From CAZKVU01 sp964556475 (lineage in GTDB: Bacteria; Patescibacteriota; Microgenomatia; UBA1406; HO2-37-13b): a stretch of 64,000 nt of DNA. The translations under genes were made by a program, and so were the position numbers. The notes under the pieces were generated by a model. That model did not search any database. It had not been told where the DNA came from and saw nothing but the letters and a program-made list of their open reading frames with translations. Shown here in pieces: positions 25,152 to 34,823 of the stretch (positions are counted from its first letter, which is position 1; each line of letters begins with the position of its first letter). The stretch covers positions 1-64,000 of the forward strand of contig CAZKVU010000003.1 in NCBI GenBank assembly GCA_964556475.1, given 5' to 3'.

Positions 25152-25949
25152 ATGGCAGCTAAAAACAAAGGTCATTTTCTGAGCCTTATTGTTCCTTCAT
25201 ACAAACAGGAGCACAGTATCGTCCAAAATGTACAACAGTTAAAAAATGTCCTTGATACTATCCGATACGATTATGAAATAATCATCGTTATTGATGGGGA
25301 AGTCGATAATACGTTTAAAATTCTTAAGAAAGAAAAAATTGATAAAGTAGCACTTATTACATACTCAGAAAATCAAGGAAAAAGCTACGCAATACGAACA
25401 GGAATGCATTATGCAAAGGGGGATTACATAATGTTTATTGATGCGGGAATGGAGATTGACCCAAACGGAATATCGATGCTGCTTGAACACATGGAATGGT
25501 ACGATGCCGATGTTATTGTTGGATCAAAGAGACATCCAGCATCCATAGTGCACTACTCGCCAATAAGAAAATTTCTGAGTTATGGTTATTATTATCTGGT
25601 GAGGATACTTTATGACATCAGAATCCATGACACACAAGCTGGAATTAAGGTATTCCGAAAGAAAGTTCTGGAAAAAATATTACCCCGGTTGCTTGAAAAA
25701 AAATTTGCAGGTGATCTGGAAATGCTGGTTGTCGCAAAACACTTTGGATTTGATCGGATCTACGAAGCCCCTATAAAACTTGACTATACACTTCAAAAAT
25801 TAACTTCTGCTGCAACTGTCCGATCCATCATTGGTATATTTCTTGATACATTGGCTATTTTTTACCGAACAAATCTCATTAAATATTACGACGATCCTCA
25901 TAACAAATATGTTGAGCAAGTCGATCTGAAAATATATACTCCATCTTAG
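25152..25949 (+). CDS. GT2-family glycosyltransferase (dolichyl-phosphate mannose synthase-like)
   Basis: A 265-residue GT-A fold enzyme. It opens FLSLIVPSYKQEHSIVQNVQQL, has VVIDGE-type donor-site residues (IIVIDGEVDNT), SENQGKSYAIRTGMHYAKGDYIMFIDAGMEIDP, where DAG replaces the DxD, and HDTQAGIKVFRK further on, as in DPM1 and GtrB. These make polyprenyl-phosphate sugars that GT-C enzymes use, which fits the many GT-C genes nearby. There is no C-terminal membrane pair. It ends 2 bases before the GT4 gene. Confidence 0.88.
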   Translation: MAAKNKGHFLSLIVPSYKQEHSIVQNVQQLKNVLDTIRYDYEIIIVIDGEVDNTFKILKKEKIDKVALITYSENQGKSYAIRTGMHYAKGDYIMFIDAGMEIDPNGISMLLEHMEWYDADVIVGSKRHPASIVHYSPIRKFLSYGYYYLVRILYDIRIHDTQAGIKVFRKKVLEKILPRLLEKKFAGDLEMLVVAKHFGFDRIYEAPIKLDYTLQKLTSAATVRSIIGIFLDTLAIFYRTNLIKYYDDPHNKYVEQVDLKIYTPS

Positions 25950-25951
25950 AT

Positions 25952-27064
25952 ATGAAAATTTTGTGGATCACGTGGAAAGATAAAAAAAATCCACTTTCCG
26001 GAGGGGCGGAAATAATGAATGAAGAACTGGCAAAGCGAGCTGTAGCTGATGGGCACGAGATTATCTTTCTTGTATCCGGATATCCTGGGGGAAAGAAAAA
26101 AGAGGTTATTGATGGCTACACTGTTATCCGTACTGGGAGCAGATATACCGTATATATCACTACAGCAATTTATTATCTGAAACATCTAAGAACGTGGCCC
26201 GACCTTATCATTGAAGAAATTAATACAATGCCTTTCTTTACAAAGCTCTACACAATGGGGGGGAAACGTAAACTGTTGATTTACCAGCTTGCACGAGAGA
26301 TCTGGTTTCATGAGCTATCTAAAAAAATGTTCCCGATTAGTTTGCTTGGGTATTTGCTTGAACCATTGTATTTACGCTTTCTCAGTGGAGATGACTGTCT
26401 TACAGAATCAAAGAGTACATTGAATGATTTAGCGCTTCATGGCTTTAAGAAGAAAAAAATAAACATTATCCCTGCGGGTTCAAATATCAAACCTATACCA
26501 CAAATAGACAATGCAGCAAAATATAAAAAATTTACTCTCCTCTCTGTTGGTTCAATCAGGAGTATGAAACAAACACTTCATCAAGTAAAAGCATTTGAAA
26601 AAGTAAAATCATCCATTCCGGAATGTACTATGATTATTGCGGGCAGCATATCAACACCGTATGGACAAGAGGTGATGTCGTATATTGAGAAAAGTCCATT
26701 CAAAAATGACATCATTTACAAAGGATCAGTAACTCAGGCTGAAAAGCAGGAACTTATGCGGAAATCTCATCTCATTTTAGTATCCTCGATTAAAGAAGGA
26801 TGGGGACTTATCATAACTGAAGCAAATAGTCAGGGTACACCAGCAGTTGCTTATAATGTTGATGGCCTTCGAGATGCTGTTATGGATATGAAAACAGGTC
26901 TACTTACAAAAGAAAATACACCTGAGGCGCTTGCAGAACACGTTATTTCATTATTTAATAATAAGGAGCTCTACCTTCAGCTCCAAAAAAACGCGTATGA
27001 CTGGAGTAGAACATTGACGTTTGATAACAGCTACGATGTATTTAAAAAGGTGATTAGTCGTTAA
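25952..27064 (+). CDS. GT4-family glycosyltransferase
   Basis: A 370-residue GT-B fold enzyme. The N-terminal domain has SGGAEIMNEELAKRAVADGHEI, the typical acceptor-side glycine loop. The C-terminal domain has LLSVGSIRSMKQ and the retaining EX7E donor motif in KEGWGLIITEANSQGTPAVAYNVDGLRDAV. It transfers a sugar from a nucleotide donor in the cytoplasm. It overlaps the end of the opposite-strand DedA gene by 11 bases at 27054-27064. Confidence 0.9.
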   Translation: MKILWITWKDKKNPLSGGAEIMNEELAKRAVADGHEIIFLVSGYPGGKKKEVIDGYTVIRTGSRYTVYITTAIYYLKHLRTWPDLIIEEINTMPFFTKLYTMGGKRKLLIYQLAREIWFHELSKKMFPISLLGYLLEPLYLRFLSGDDCLTESKSTLNDLALHGFKKKKINIIPAGSNIKPIPQIDNAAKYKKFTLLSVGSIRSMKQTLHQVKAFEKVKSSIPECTMIIAGSISTPYGQEVMSYIEKSPFKNDIIYKGSVTQAEKQELMRKSHLILVSSIKEGWGLIITEANSQGTPAVAYNVDGLRDAVMDMKTGLLTKENTPEALAEHVISLFNNKELYLQLQKNAYDWSRTLTFDNSYDVFKKVISR

Positions 27065-27737
27065 GGTGTTCTTTCTTGAATGTTTGCTGAATTTCCTTGA
27101 AATTTGTTTTTCCTGATTCTTTCTTATGTTTAACAAATTCGATAATTGGAGGTAACAGTGAAATGCCAATAATGGTAAAGATTGCAATTTCAAAATTATT
27201 TTTAACGATCGGAAGGCCTCCTAAGAAATATCCAGCAAAGGTTAGAAGAGAAACCCAAAGTACAGCGCCTATAATATTGTATGAAAGGAATGTATTGTAG
27301 TGCATGTTACCCATACCGGCAACGAAAGGTGCGAATGTTCGAATAATAGGAAGGAAGCGTGCCAGAATAATAGTCTTTCCACCATGTTTTTCAAAGAAAT
27401 CACGAGTTTTTTCTATATGGCTCGGGTTAAATATCCGAGATTTTTTTTGATTAAAAACCCGTGCTCCAAAATGATGACCGATCCAATAATTAACAGTGTC
27501 CCCGAGAACAGCTGCGAGCAATAATGAAAAATATACAAACCATATATTCAAAAAACCGCTACCAGCAAGAGTGCCAACAACAAATAATAAAGAATCACCT
27601 GGTAGGAAGGGGAAAACAACAAGGCCTGTTTCAGCAAAAATAATAGCAAACAATATTATGTATGTATGTACTCCAAAAAGGTCAATAATACTGACGAGAT
27701 ACTTATCAAGGTGAATAATGAAGTCGAGTGATTTCAT
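27054..27737 (-). CDS. DedA-family membrane protein
   Basis: A 227-residue protein with about five spans. The DedA/SNARE-associated signature is clear: ETGLVVFPFLPGDSLLFVVGTLAG, ADxxGDxxNYWIGHHFGAR (here AAVLGDTVNYWIGHHFG) and the amphipathic GGKTIILARFLPIIRTFAPFVAGMGNM. Recent work ties DedA proteins to scrambling or flipping of polyprenyl phosphate or phospholipid carriers, which would suit a glycan region. Its end overlaps that of the convergent GT4 gene. Confidence 0.93.
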   Translation of the reverse strand: MKSLDFIIHLDKYLVSIIDLFGVHTYIILFAIIFAETGLVVFPFLPGDSLLFVVGTLAGSGFLNIWFVYFSLLLAAVLGDTVNYWIGHHFGARVFNQKKSRIFNPSHIEKTRDFFEKHGGKTIILARFLPIIRTFAPFVAGMGNMHYNTFLSYNIIGAVLWVSLLTFAGYFLGGLPIVKNNFEIAIFTIIGISLLPPIIEFVKHKKESGKTNFKEIQQTFKKEHLND

Positions 27738-27743
27738 CTCAAG

Positions 27744-27749
27744 AGTATA
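27744..27749 (-). promoter_or_regulatory. -10 element of the DedA gene
   Basis: TATACT on the reverse strand, 6 bases before the ATG at 27737. Confidence 0.55.
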
Positions 27750-27803
27750 GCAGATTTAGTTACAAATGAGAATACGATTGCAAATGATCCGTAATTATTT
27801 TAC

Positions 27804-27809
27804 TATACA
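27804..27809 (+). promoter_or_regulatory. -10 element of the DegT-family gene
   Basis: TATACA, 6 bases before the ATG at 27816. Confidence 0.5.
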
Positions 27810-27815
27810 CTCAAC

Positions 27816-28976
27816 ATGCGGGATTACATTCCATTTGCGCAACCATTATTCGGCGAAGAGGAAAAAAAAGAGATGATGGCAACTCTTGATTCAGGGTGGG
27901 CGACACTTGGGCCGCGAACAAAGCAGTTTGAAGATGATTTTGCTCGTTATGTTGGCGCTAAACACGCAATTGGGGTAACATCCTGTACTGCTGCCATCCA
28001 TCTTGCACTAATAGCTGCCGGAGTTGGGCCTGGCGATGAGGTTATTGTTCCTGTCTTTACCTTTACCGCAAGCGCTAACCCTGTTATCCATGTCGGAGCT
28101 AAGCCTATCCTTGTCGATATTGAACCCGATACTTTTAATATTGACCCTTCTGCAGTCGAGAAAAAAATTACCAAAAAAACCAAAGCAATTATTCCTGTGC
28201 ATTATGGTGGCCAGCCGGTTAATATGGTTAAAATTCGGGCGATTGCTAAAAAACATAACCTTGTTATTATTGAAGATGCGGCGCATGCTGTCGGAACAGT
28301 GTATAAAAATAAAATGATTGGCCATAACAGCGATTTTGCGTGCTTCTCATTCCATCCAATAAAAAATATGTCTACAGGTGATGGTGGAATGATAACAACA
28401 ACAAGTAAACGGGCTGCAGATCATCTCAGTCAGTTGCGTTTACATGGAATGAGCAAAGATGCTTGGAAGCGTCACTCTGCAGCAGGTTCGTGGCGATATG
28501 ATATTACGGAGCCAGGATTCAAATACAACATGTTCGATATACAGGCTGCTCTGGGAATACAGCAGCTCAAAAAGTTGGAAAAATTTGTTAAAATCCGCCG
28601 TGATTACGCCCATATGTACGACACAGCATTCAAATCAATTCCAGAGATAATAACACCATTTGTGAATAAAAATATCCGACATGTTTATAGCCTTTATACA
28701 ATCAAAGTTAACACGAGTGGTTTAAAGATGAAACGTAATGCAATCGTCGACGAATTGAAAAAGAAAGGCATTGGTGTAAGTGTTTACTTTATTCCATTAC
28801 ATTACTTTACATTCTATAAAAAAATGGGGTATAAAAAGGGCGACTTCCCAGTAGCTGAAAAAGTGTTCGATAGCATTATTTCATTACCGCTCTACCCAAA
28901 GATGACAAAGAAGGACGTTGACTATGTCAGTAGTACCTTAATTGATATCATTCAAAAAAACAGGAAAAAGGTATAA
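27816..28976 (+). CDS. DegT/DnrJ/EryC1/StrS-family sugar aminotransferase
   Basis: A 386-residue PLP-dependent enzyme. The PLP lysine is Lys183 in FSFHPIKNMSTGDGGMI, with Asp154 in IIEDAAHAVG contacting the pyridine ring and VTSCTAAIHLAL binding phosphate. These enzymes aminate nucleotide-linked keto-sugars. The neighbouring WecD-like acetyltransferase suggests a 4-amino-4,6-dideoxy sugar that is then N-acetylated; this is inference from adjacency. Length is normal. Confidence 0.92.
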   Translation: MRDYIPFAQPLFGEEEKKEMMATLDSGWATLGPRTKQFEDDFARYVGAKHAIGVTSCTAAIHLALIAAGVGPGDEVIVPVFTFTASANPVIHVGAKPILVDIEPDTFNIDPSAVEKKITKKTKAIIPVHYGGQPVNMVKIRAIAKKHNLVIIEDAAHAVGTVYKNKMIGHNSDFACFSFHPIKNMSTGDGGMITTTSKRAADHLSQLRLHGMSKDAWKRHSAAGSWRYDITEPGFKYNMFDIQAALGIQQLKKLEKFVKIRRDYAHMYDTAFKSIPEIITPFVNKNIRHVYSLYTIKVNTSGLKMKRNAIVDELKKKGIGVSVYFIPLHYFTFYKKMGYKKGDFPVAEKVFDSIISLPLYPKMTKKDVDYVSSTLIDIIQKNRKKV

Positions 28977-28977
28977 T
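28972..28977 (+). promoter_or_regulatory. -10 element of the WecD-like gene
   Basis: TATAAT covering the last codons of the aminotransferase gene, 6 bases before the ATG at 28984. It fixes the start downstream of an earlier in-frame ATG at 28942. Confidence 0.55.
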
Positions 28978-28983
28978 ATTTCC

Positions 28984-29718
28984 ATGATCTTCAGTGTTAC
29001 AAAAGACAATTTTGACTCGGATATTTTCGGCTTTCCAACAGCGAAAATTAAACTTGATGATTCTGTAGATTATCAGCTAGATAAGGAAATCATTAGAAAG
29101 GAATCGCAGGAACTGCTTCACATACTCGATAAGGAATACGACTATGCGACCATACGCTATCCAGCATCATTGTTCAACATCACGCATGGCTTAGAAGATT
29201 CGGGATTTAGGACTGTTGACTTAACAGTGCAATTACATAATCCGCTAACCCTGCTTATTCCGAACTTCAGAAATGATATTACGATAAGAATCGCACAAGA
29301 AAAAGATATACCCGAGCTTCAAGACTTAACGCAGGGAATCTTTCACCATAGTCGCTTCTTTAACGACCCACGTATAGCTCCTGATATGGCTCATAAAATA
29401 TACCGAGAGTGGGTAAAAAATTGTGTCACAAAAAAAGTTGCTTATGAGACGCTTGTGGCTGAGTGCGAAGGGAAGATTTGTGGTTTTATCGGCATGAAGG
29501 ATAACGGGCATGTGTCTCTCATAGGTGTAGGAGCCGGCTCACAGGGAAAAGGAATCGGTAAGCAGCTTGTATATGCAGCTCTTGAAAAATTTATTGAATG
29601 GGGTCTACCGGAAGCCGTTATTGAAACACAAGCAACAAATATACCTGCAATTCGAGCATATCAAAGTTGCGGCTATAAAATGTTTGCAACGTACGTAACA
29701 TTGAGATGGGCTAAATAA
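28984..29718 (+). CDS. GNAT-family N-acetyltransferase, WecD-like
   Basis: A 244-residue protein. The N-terminal part (NFDSDIFGFPTAKI) matches the extension seen in WecD/FdtC sugar N-acetyltransferases. The GNAT core has the acetyl-CoA loop VGAGSQGKGIGKQLVYAAL and VIETQATNIPAIRAYQSCGYKMF. It would acetylate the amino sugar made by the preceding DegT enzyme. The end lies 7 bases from the convergent GT-C-like gene. Confidence 0.87.
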   Translation: MIFSVTKDNFDSDIFGFPTAKIKLDDSVDYQLDKEIIRKESQELLHILDKEYDYATIRYPASLFNITHGLEDSGFRTVDLTVQLHNPLTLLIPNFRNDITIRIAQEKDIPELQDLTQGIFHHSRFFNDPRIAPDMAHKIYREWVKNCVTKKVAYETLVAECEGKICGFIGMKDNGHVSLIGVGAGSQGKGIGKQLVYAALEKFIEWGLPEAVIETQATNIPAIRAYQSCGYKMFATYVTLRWAK

Positions 29719-29725
29719 AGGCAGC

Positions 29726-31225
29726 CTAAATCTTCACCACCATGACATCGCCTGATTGATACTCAATGTTTTTCTGAGAAAGTTTAAGCTCTTGTAGCGT
29801 TGCGAAGGATTCTTTAACAAGCGCATGTGTTAAATTATACTTTTTTTTCAGATCTTCGAGTGAAACCTTCAAAATAGGGTAAACTTCCTGAATTCGCAAT
29901 AATCCGGGATTGTCCGCATTTACAAACACATCTTTATTCGTACAGTAAATAGTCATTGTTGTATTCTGGTGAGGAACGCAAATAACTCTCATCTTCCCTT
30001 TGTATCCATTCATAAAATCAAAAACATTCCACATATCCTGAGTAATACTTCGATTACGATCTTTAATAATGCCTTTCATTTGAATGAAAAGAATAAGTCC
30101 AAGGTTTCCAAGGAGAATGGCACCCATTATAAAAAAAGTGTACGATTTAAATGGTCCATCAAAAAACTTAAAAAAAATGAAGGCAGATAAAATAGATGCA
30201 GGGACTGTCGCCATCTCCATATATCGTTGTCCTTCACCGATTGGCATAAGTTGCTTTACTTTTAAGACGGTTGATCCAAAAATATAGAAAAAAATGATCC
30301 ATACTGCGAAGGTTTGAAACATTGGAGATATGGAAAACCACTTAAAATATAATCCGCCAATAATAAAAAAACTGCTGAGTGCCCATGGATTCAACCCGAA
30401 CAAAGCGATAGGGGAGAATACCGACATAAACGTGTTAACTTTTCCAACCCAGTCCTGTTGAATTTTGTTATTTTTTTTAGGGAGTCCACGTACTTGATGC
30501 GCCCACCGATAATCAAGATTACATACCCAAAAATAAATGTTAGACAGATGACCCTTCAATACTCGCAAATAGTACCCTTTTGTGAGCACTACCGCAGCTG
30601 TAAATCCGATTAAAAATGCCTGGAAAAAAATCGGAGTATTTAGGTAAAAAGTAAAAAAAATTGAAATAAACAGAAAGGCTTGTGTAGCAAACCGGTGAGT
30701 CAAGAAAATGAAAAATGAAAAAATTATGCCAACGGCAAAAAACCATGGGTTATGAATATAGTGATAAACCACCAACGGTAAAACTGCCAATGTAAAATTA
30801 ACGTAACCAAGTGATCGGGGAGTCATATAGCTATTCTCGATCGCTATCATCGGCGTAAGCATGTAAATTGCTTGCGCGAGTAAAGCGACCCTGACATCTC
30901 CAATAAGATACATAACTGCATAATAAATAACGAGAACCTGAATTGCGTCAAAAAGTGGAGCAATAAATCCCTGAATATTTTTAAGAGTCTCTGTCGGAAT
31001 AAAAGAAAGGATAAACGGGAAAACTGGTGGATAGTCAAAATAGCCATCTATAATAAACTGCTTATTGATTTTTTCTCGTGGAATTCTATGATGTGCTTCT
31101 CTGACATGACGCGTCTCAATAAGCCGTGTCCACACATCAACGCCAAAAAAACGGTTAAAAAGACGCGGATACGACTGAAGAATAAAACTGAGGACAGGGA
31201 CAATAAGTGGAATGAGATTATTCAT
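29726..31225 (-). CDS. Multi-span membrane protein, probable GT-C-type glycosyltransferase
   Basis: A 499-residue protein with about eleven membrane spans and a soluble C-terminal tail of roughly 110 residues. An early loop reads FFGVDVWTRLIETRHVREAHHRIP, where Asp29 could be the catalytic acid; there is no DE pair. The overall form resembles GT-C or oligosaccharyltransferase-like proteins, but I recognise no exact family. It is transcribed alone and converges on the acetyltransferase gene. Confidence 0.6.
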   Translation of the reverse strand: MNNLIPLIVPVLSFILQSYPRLFNRFFGVDVWTRLIETRHVREAHHRIPREKINKQFIIDGYFDYPPVFPFILSFIPTETLKNIQGFIAPLFDAIQVLVIYYAVMYLIGDVRVALLAQAIYMLTPMIAIENSYMTPRSLGYVNFTLAVLPLVVYHYIHNPWFFAVGIIFSFFIFLTHRFATQAFLFISIFFTFYLNTPIFFQAFLIGFTAAVVLTKGYYLRVLKGHLSNIYFWVCNLDYRWAHQVRGLPKKNNKIQQDWVGKVNTFMSVFSPIALFGLNPWALSSFFIIGGLYFKWFSISPMFQTFAVWIIFFYIFGSTVLKVKQLMPIGEGQRYMEMATVPASILSAFIFFKFFDGPFKSYTFFIMGAILLGNLGLILFIQMKGIIKDRNRSITQDMWNVFDFMNGYKGKMRVICVPHQNTTMTIYCTNKDVFVNADNPGLLRIQEVYPILKVSLEDLKKKYNLTHALVKESFATLQELKLSQKNIEYQSGDVMVVKI

Positions 31226-31233
31226 TGATTTTG

Positions 31234-31239
31234 ATTATA
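31234..31239 (-). promoter_or_regulatory. -10 element of the 499-residue membrane protein gene
   Basis: TATAAT on the reverse strand, 8 bases before the ATG at 31225. Confidence 0.55.
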
Positions 31240-31295
31240 GCAGACAATATACGAAATGTGGCCTTCTTAGGCTTGAAATAAACACCCTTTCGTAT

Positions 31296-31301
31296 TATAG
31301 T
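31296..31301 (+). promoter_or_regulatory. -10 element of the RmlD-like gene
   Basis: TATAGT, 10 bases before the ATG at 31312. The spacer contains AAGGTG, the nearest thing to a Shine-Dalgarno sequence I noticed at a promoter-proximal start in this window. Confidence 0.45.
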
Positions 31302-31311
31302 AAGGTGTTCT

Positions 31312-32235
31312 ATGAAAGTATTTATAACAGGTGCTACTGGTTTACTGGGAAGTTCACTTATTCGCAAAACACCAGCTGGCTTTTCTATCTCCGCATCATA
31401 TCATAATAACAATCTGGTTCCAAAAAAAAGATGCACATATATTCACATGGAATTAACTTCAAAGACATCTGTTATGAAAGCAATAGAAAAAGCAAAACCT
31501 GATATTGTCATACATACAGCCGCGATTGCTACCCCAGACTATTGTGATAAAAATCAAGACGAAGCATGGAATGTTAATGTTAAAGGAACTCAGCATATTC
31601 TCGATGCCTGTAAAAAAGTCGGTGCAAAGATTATTTTTATAACAACAAATGGCGTCTATGATGGAAAAAATGCACCATATTCTGAAACAGATGAACCAAA
31701 TCCAATTGATTTTTACGGTAAAACAAAATATGAAGCGGAGAAACTCGTCAAAAATTCCGGAGTTGCATATATTATCGTAAGACTTATTACGATGTATGGT
31801 TGGAACAATCCCCAGAGTCGTGAGAATCCGCTAACATGGCAGATCCGAGTCCTGGGCCGAAATAAAACACCACTAACAATGGTTGATGACATGTTCAACA
31901 ATTTCCTTTCTGTTGAGGAAGCATCAATGGTTATTTGGAAGTTGGTATCAAAATTTGATAAACATATAAATCAGTCATTTAATGTTGCAGGGAAAGAATG
32001 TATTAGTCGGTATGCTTTCTCAATTAAGATTGCAAAAATATTTGATCTGGATGAGTCAATGATTACACCGGTCAAACTATCATTTTTCAAAAATATGGTA
32101 CCTCGCCCAGAGAACACATGCTTTACCACACGGAAAATGGAGGAAGATCTAAACATAAAACCAAAATCAATGATTGACGGATTAAAATACCTCAAAAAAA
32201 ATGGTCTCTCTTACTACGATTGGAAAGAATTATGA
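31312..32235 (+). CDS. RmlD-like NAD(P)-dependent sugar reductase
   Basis: A 307-residue short-chain dehydrogenase of the extended type. It has the nucleotide loop VFITGATGLLGSSL, a conserved HTAAIATPDYCDKNQDEAWNVNVKGT stretch as in RmlD, and the catalytic pair Tyr135 and Lys139 in DFYGKTKYEAEKL. RmlD reduces dTDP-4-keto-rhamnose; other rml genes are not in the window, so the exact sugar is uncertain. The stop overlaps the next start (ATGA). Confidence 0.85.
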   Translation: MKVFITGATGLLGSSLIRKTPAGFSISASYHNNNLVPKKRCTYIHMELTSKTSVMKAIEKAKPDIVIHTAAIATPDYCDKNQDEAWNVNVKGTQHILDACKKVGAKIIFITTNGVYDGKNAPYSETDEPNPIDFYGKTKYEAEKLVKNSGVAYIIVRLITMYGWNNPQSRENPLTWQIRVLGRNKTPLTMVDDMFNNFLSVEEASMVIWKLVSKFDKHINQSFNVAGKECISRYAFSIKIAKIFDLDESMITPVKLSFFKNMVPRPENTCFTTRKMEEDLNIKPKSMIDGLKYLKKNGLSYYDWKEL

Positions 32236-33401
32236 AGGCAATAATAGCAACACACACAGTATATCTACGAGGACAGGATATCCATGGACCACCGCATACC
32301 ATCTCAGAGTTTTTTGACAAAATCAAAGCTGAATACATTTTCATCAAGTATCCACTCTCAAGTAAAGGATATCGAACTATTGAATTTTATGAAGATGGAT
32401 ACAAAATTCATACAGAAAAAAAATTTCTTATTCGCGGCATATCACACTGGTTCCATTATCTTCGCGAATTCATCGTAACATGCAAATCTGTATTGCTTTA
32501 CGAAAGGGGAGCAGATCTGTTTGTTGGTGTTGATCCACTCAATGCACTTGCCGGAGCTTTTCTCAGAAGTATTGGTCTTGTGAAACATTCGGTGTACTTT
32601 TCTGTTGATTATGCTATCGAGCGTTTTCCAGGAAAAGTTCAGAATGATATATATCATATGCTTGATCAAATGGCGATGAATACTTCTCATCAGACATGGA
32701 GTGTTTCAAAAAGGATCGTTACTGCGCGCAAAAAACTCGGATTACCGACATCAAAAAATCTCATCCTTCCGAATGCACCATTTTTTAATGACGTGCCGAG
32801 GATTGAATTTGAGAAGACAAGAAAACATGATATTGTTCTTGTATCAGCTCTTGCGGAGGGTATTGCTTTTGATGTGTTATTTGAAGTCGTTAAAAAGCTG
32901 CTTAAAGTATTTCCGGATATTCGTCTTATACTTATTGGTTCAGGCCCTCGTGAAGAGGAATTACACGCACTTACTAAAGCTCTAAAACTCGAAAAACATA
33001 TCATCTTTAAGGGCCCTCTTTCTCACGAAGACATGTTTAAAGTCCTCGTTGAGTCTGGTGTAGGAATTGCCCTCTACGATACAGCTGACAATAAGCATTT
33101 CCGATACTTTTCTGACCCAATGAAAGTAAGGGACTATCTTGCATCAGGTTTGCCTGTTATTGTTTCAGGTAATAGCGCAATAGGCGTCGAACTTGAAAAA
33201 GAAGGAGCTGGGTTCAATATCAAAGCAGATATTGAGCCACTCGTGTCTGCGCTTAAAACTATTTTGGGCAATGACAAAAAGCACTTATCAATTCGACAAA
33301 AAGCAATAGGATTGGCGAAAAAATATGATACCTATAAGCTTATAGAGGAATACATACTCGCATTAGACATTACAATCTCTGATGAGAAACATAAAGCCTG
33401 A
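32232..33401 (+). CDS. GT4-family glycosyltransferase
   Basis: A 389-residue GT-B-type enzyme starting at the ATG that overlaps the preceding stop; a TTG 12 bases upstream is less likely. The C-terminal domain shows DIVLVSALAEGIAFDVLFEVVKKL, LIGSGPREEEL and KHIIFKGPLSHEDMFKVLVESGVGIALYD, then SDPMKVRDYLASGLPVIVS, which fits the donor-binding half. The second EX7E glutamate is not obvious. It ends with TGA, overlapping the GT2 gene by 20 bases. Confidence 0.83.
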   Translation: MKAIIATHTVYLRGQDIHGPPHTISEFFDKIKAEYIFIKYPLSSKGYRTIEFYEDGYKIHTEKKFLIRGISHWFHYLREFIVTCKSVLLYERGADLFVGVDPLNALAGAFLRSIGLVKHSVYFSVDYAIERFPGKVQNDIYHMLDQMAMNTSHQTWSVSKRIVTARKKLGLPTSKNLILPNAPFFNDVPRIEFEKTRKHDIVLVSALAEGIAFDVLFEVVKKLLKVFPDIRLILIGSGPREEELHALTKALKLEKHIIFKGPLSHEDMFKVLVESGVGIALYDTADNKHFRYFSDPMKVRDYLASGLPVIVSGNSAIGVELEKEGAGFNIKADIEPLVSALKTILGNDKKHLSIRQKAIGLAKKYDTYKLIEEYILALDITISDEKHKA

Positions 33402-34419
33402 CTTAATTTCAATCATCATTGTTAATTGGAACGGGTCAAAATATTTCAAATGCCTTTTTTTATCACTATCAAAAATCAAGACACGATATCCAATAGAAAT
33501 TATTTTTGTTGACAATGCTTCGTCAGATAATTCGCTCAGTAAATTAAAAAAACTTAACTTCCGAACGTTCCCAATTACAATTGTTAAAAATACTGAAAAC
33601 CTTGGTTTTGCCGAAGGAAATAATACTGGCATTAGAGCCTCTCAGGGCTCGTATATACTTTTTTTGAATAATGATACTATCATGCAACCAGACACTGTAG
33701 ATATTCTCATGCGCAAACTCGTTTCACATAAAAAAATTGGGGCAGTTCAACCTAAAATTATGCAGTATCCCCATAAGGAATTACTTGATTCAGTGGGATC
33801 GTATTTTATTAACACAGGATTTTTATACCATTATGGATACAACAAGGAGGACGCTAAGAAATACAACGATGAGGCAAATGTTTTTTCACTAAAGGGAGCG
33901 TGTATGTTATTTAAAAAGTCAGTTCTTGATACCGTTGGCTATTTTGATGAGCGATATTTTGTGTATTTTGAGGAAACAGATTTATGCTTACGAACAATGA
34001 TTGCGGGTTATGATGTCGCGATCGTCCCGCAGGCTGTGTTATTTCATGAAGGCGGTGGGACTTCAGGGACTGTTCAGCCTGGTTTTGTTCTCAAGCATGC
34101 ATATAAAAATCGAATCTTTACGTATCTAAAAAATTTTGAAATCATGACACTTATTAAAGTTTTACCATTTCATATTTTTCTTAATTTCCTAGCAGCTTTC
34201 GGATATTTCGCAACGCTGAGGTTTAAACAGGGCCTTGCAATTATCTCCGCTGTATTCTGGAATGTCATACATCTTAATCAAGCTTTTGCAGAGCGAAAAA
34301 AAATAGCACAAATAAGAAAACGCTCAGATAAATCATATCTCCCAGCTATTACAAAAAAGGTAAAATGGTCATATTATCTGCATTTATTTACCAGCTTGAA
34401 GAATTACATAGACGAATGA
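33382..34419 (+). CDS. GT2-family glycosyltransferase (rhamnosyltransferase-like)
   Basis: A 345-residue GT-A enzyme. Motifs are LISIIIVNWNGSKYF, IIFVDNASSDNS, NLGFAEGNNTGIRAS, FLNNDTIMQP and the catalytic-base stretch YFVYFEETDLCLRTMIAGY. The C-terminal 100 residues contain hydrophobic, membrane-associated segments. This subgroup often transfers rhamnose, fitting the RmlD-like gene two places upstream, but the sugar is inferred. It overlaps the small membrane protein gene by ATGA. Confidence 0.9.
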   Translation: MRNIKPDLISIIIVNWNGSKYFKCLFLSLSKIKTRYPIEIIFVDNASSDNSLSKLKKLNFRTFPITIVKNTENLGFAEGNNTGIRASQGSYILFLNNDTIMQPDTVDILMRKLVSHKKIGAVQPKIMQYPHKELLDSVGSYFINTGFLYHYGYNKEDAKKYNDEANVFSLKGACMLFKKSVLDTVGYFDERYFVYFEETDLCLRTMIAGYDVAIVPQAVLFHEGGGTSGTVQPGFVLKHAYKNRIFTYLKNFEIMTLIKVLPFHIFLNFLAAFGYFATLRFKQGLAIISAVFWNVIHLNQAFAERKKIAQIRKRSDKSYLPAITKKVKWSYYLHLFTSLKNYIDE

Positions 34420-34823
34420 TCCATTCATATATCTCTACATTGTTGCTAACAAATTATTCAAACGAAACGAATATTTTTCTCATTCCTTTAAGTATTGCGA
34501 CTATTCAACTAGCTCTTATTATCTCCACACTATGTATAGTATTTGGCACTCCACTACTTAGAAAAATCTCAAGTATTTTGATTATCTACACAGGATTTTT
34601 CTTTGTTACTTCTCATACGGTCAACATTGCCTATGGTATAACTGCACCTGTAAATATTTTTTACATGCCGATCCCAAAAATTCCAGAAGCAACTCTCGCT
34701 CTTTGTTTTTATTTACTATATCTCTCACTAATTATGATGATATTTGTTTATTTGCGTCGTTTTATAAAATCCATTCCGCATCATACACTACACATTTCCA
34801 AAACGACAAAAGCGCATGATTAA
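34416..34823 (+). CDS. Small membrane protein coupled to a GT-C gene (first of three)
   Basis: A 135-residue protein with three to four predicted spans (near 22-42, 47-67, 88-108). The start is the ATG that overlaps the GT2 stop; an earlier in-frame ATG lies inside the GT2 gene. I find no known family. It ends 8 bases inside the following 827-residue GT-C-like gene. Two other small membrane proteins in the window (42196-42561, 47761-48213) occupy the same place before large membrane transferase-like genes, suggesting a recurring partner role, for instance like GtrA beside GtrB. Confidence 0.65.
   Translation: MIHSYISTLLLTNYSNETNIFLIPLSIATIQLALIISTLCIVFGTPLLRKISSILIIYTGFFFVTSHTVNIAYGITAPVNIFYMPIPKIPEATLALCFYLLYLSLIMMIFVYLRRFIKSIPHHTLHISKTTKAHD

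Noticed and set aside
28008..28325. Frame of about 105 residues antisense to the aminotransferase gene
   Set aside because: It is a shadow of the conserved DegT-family frame with no independent support.
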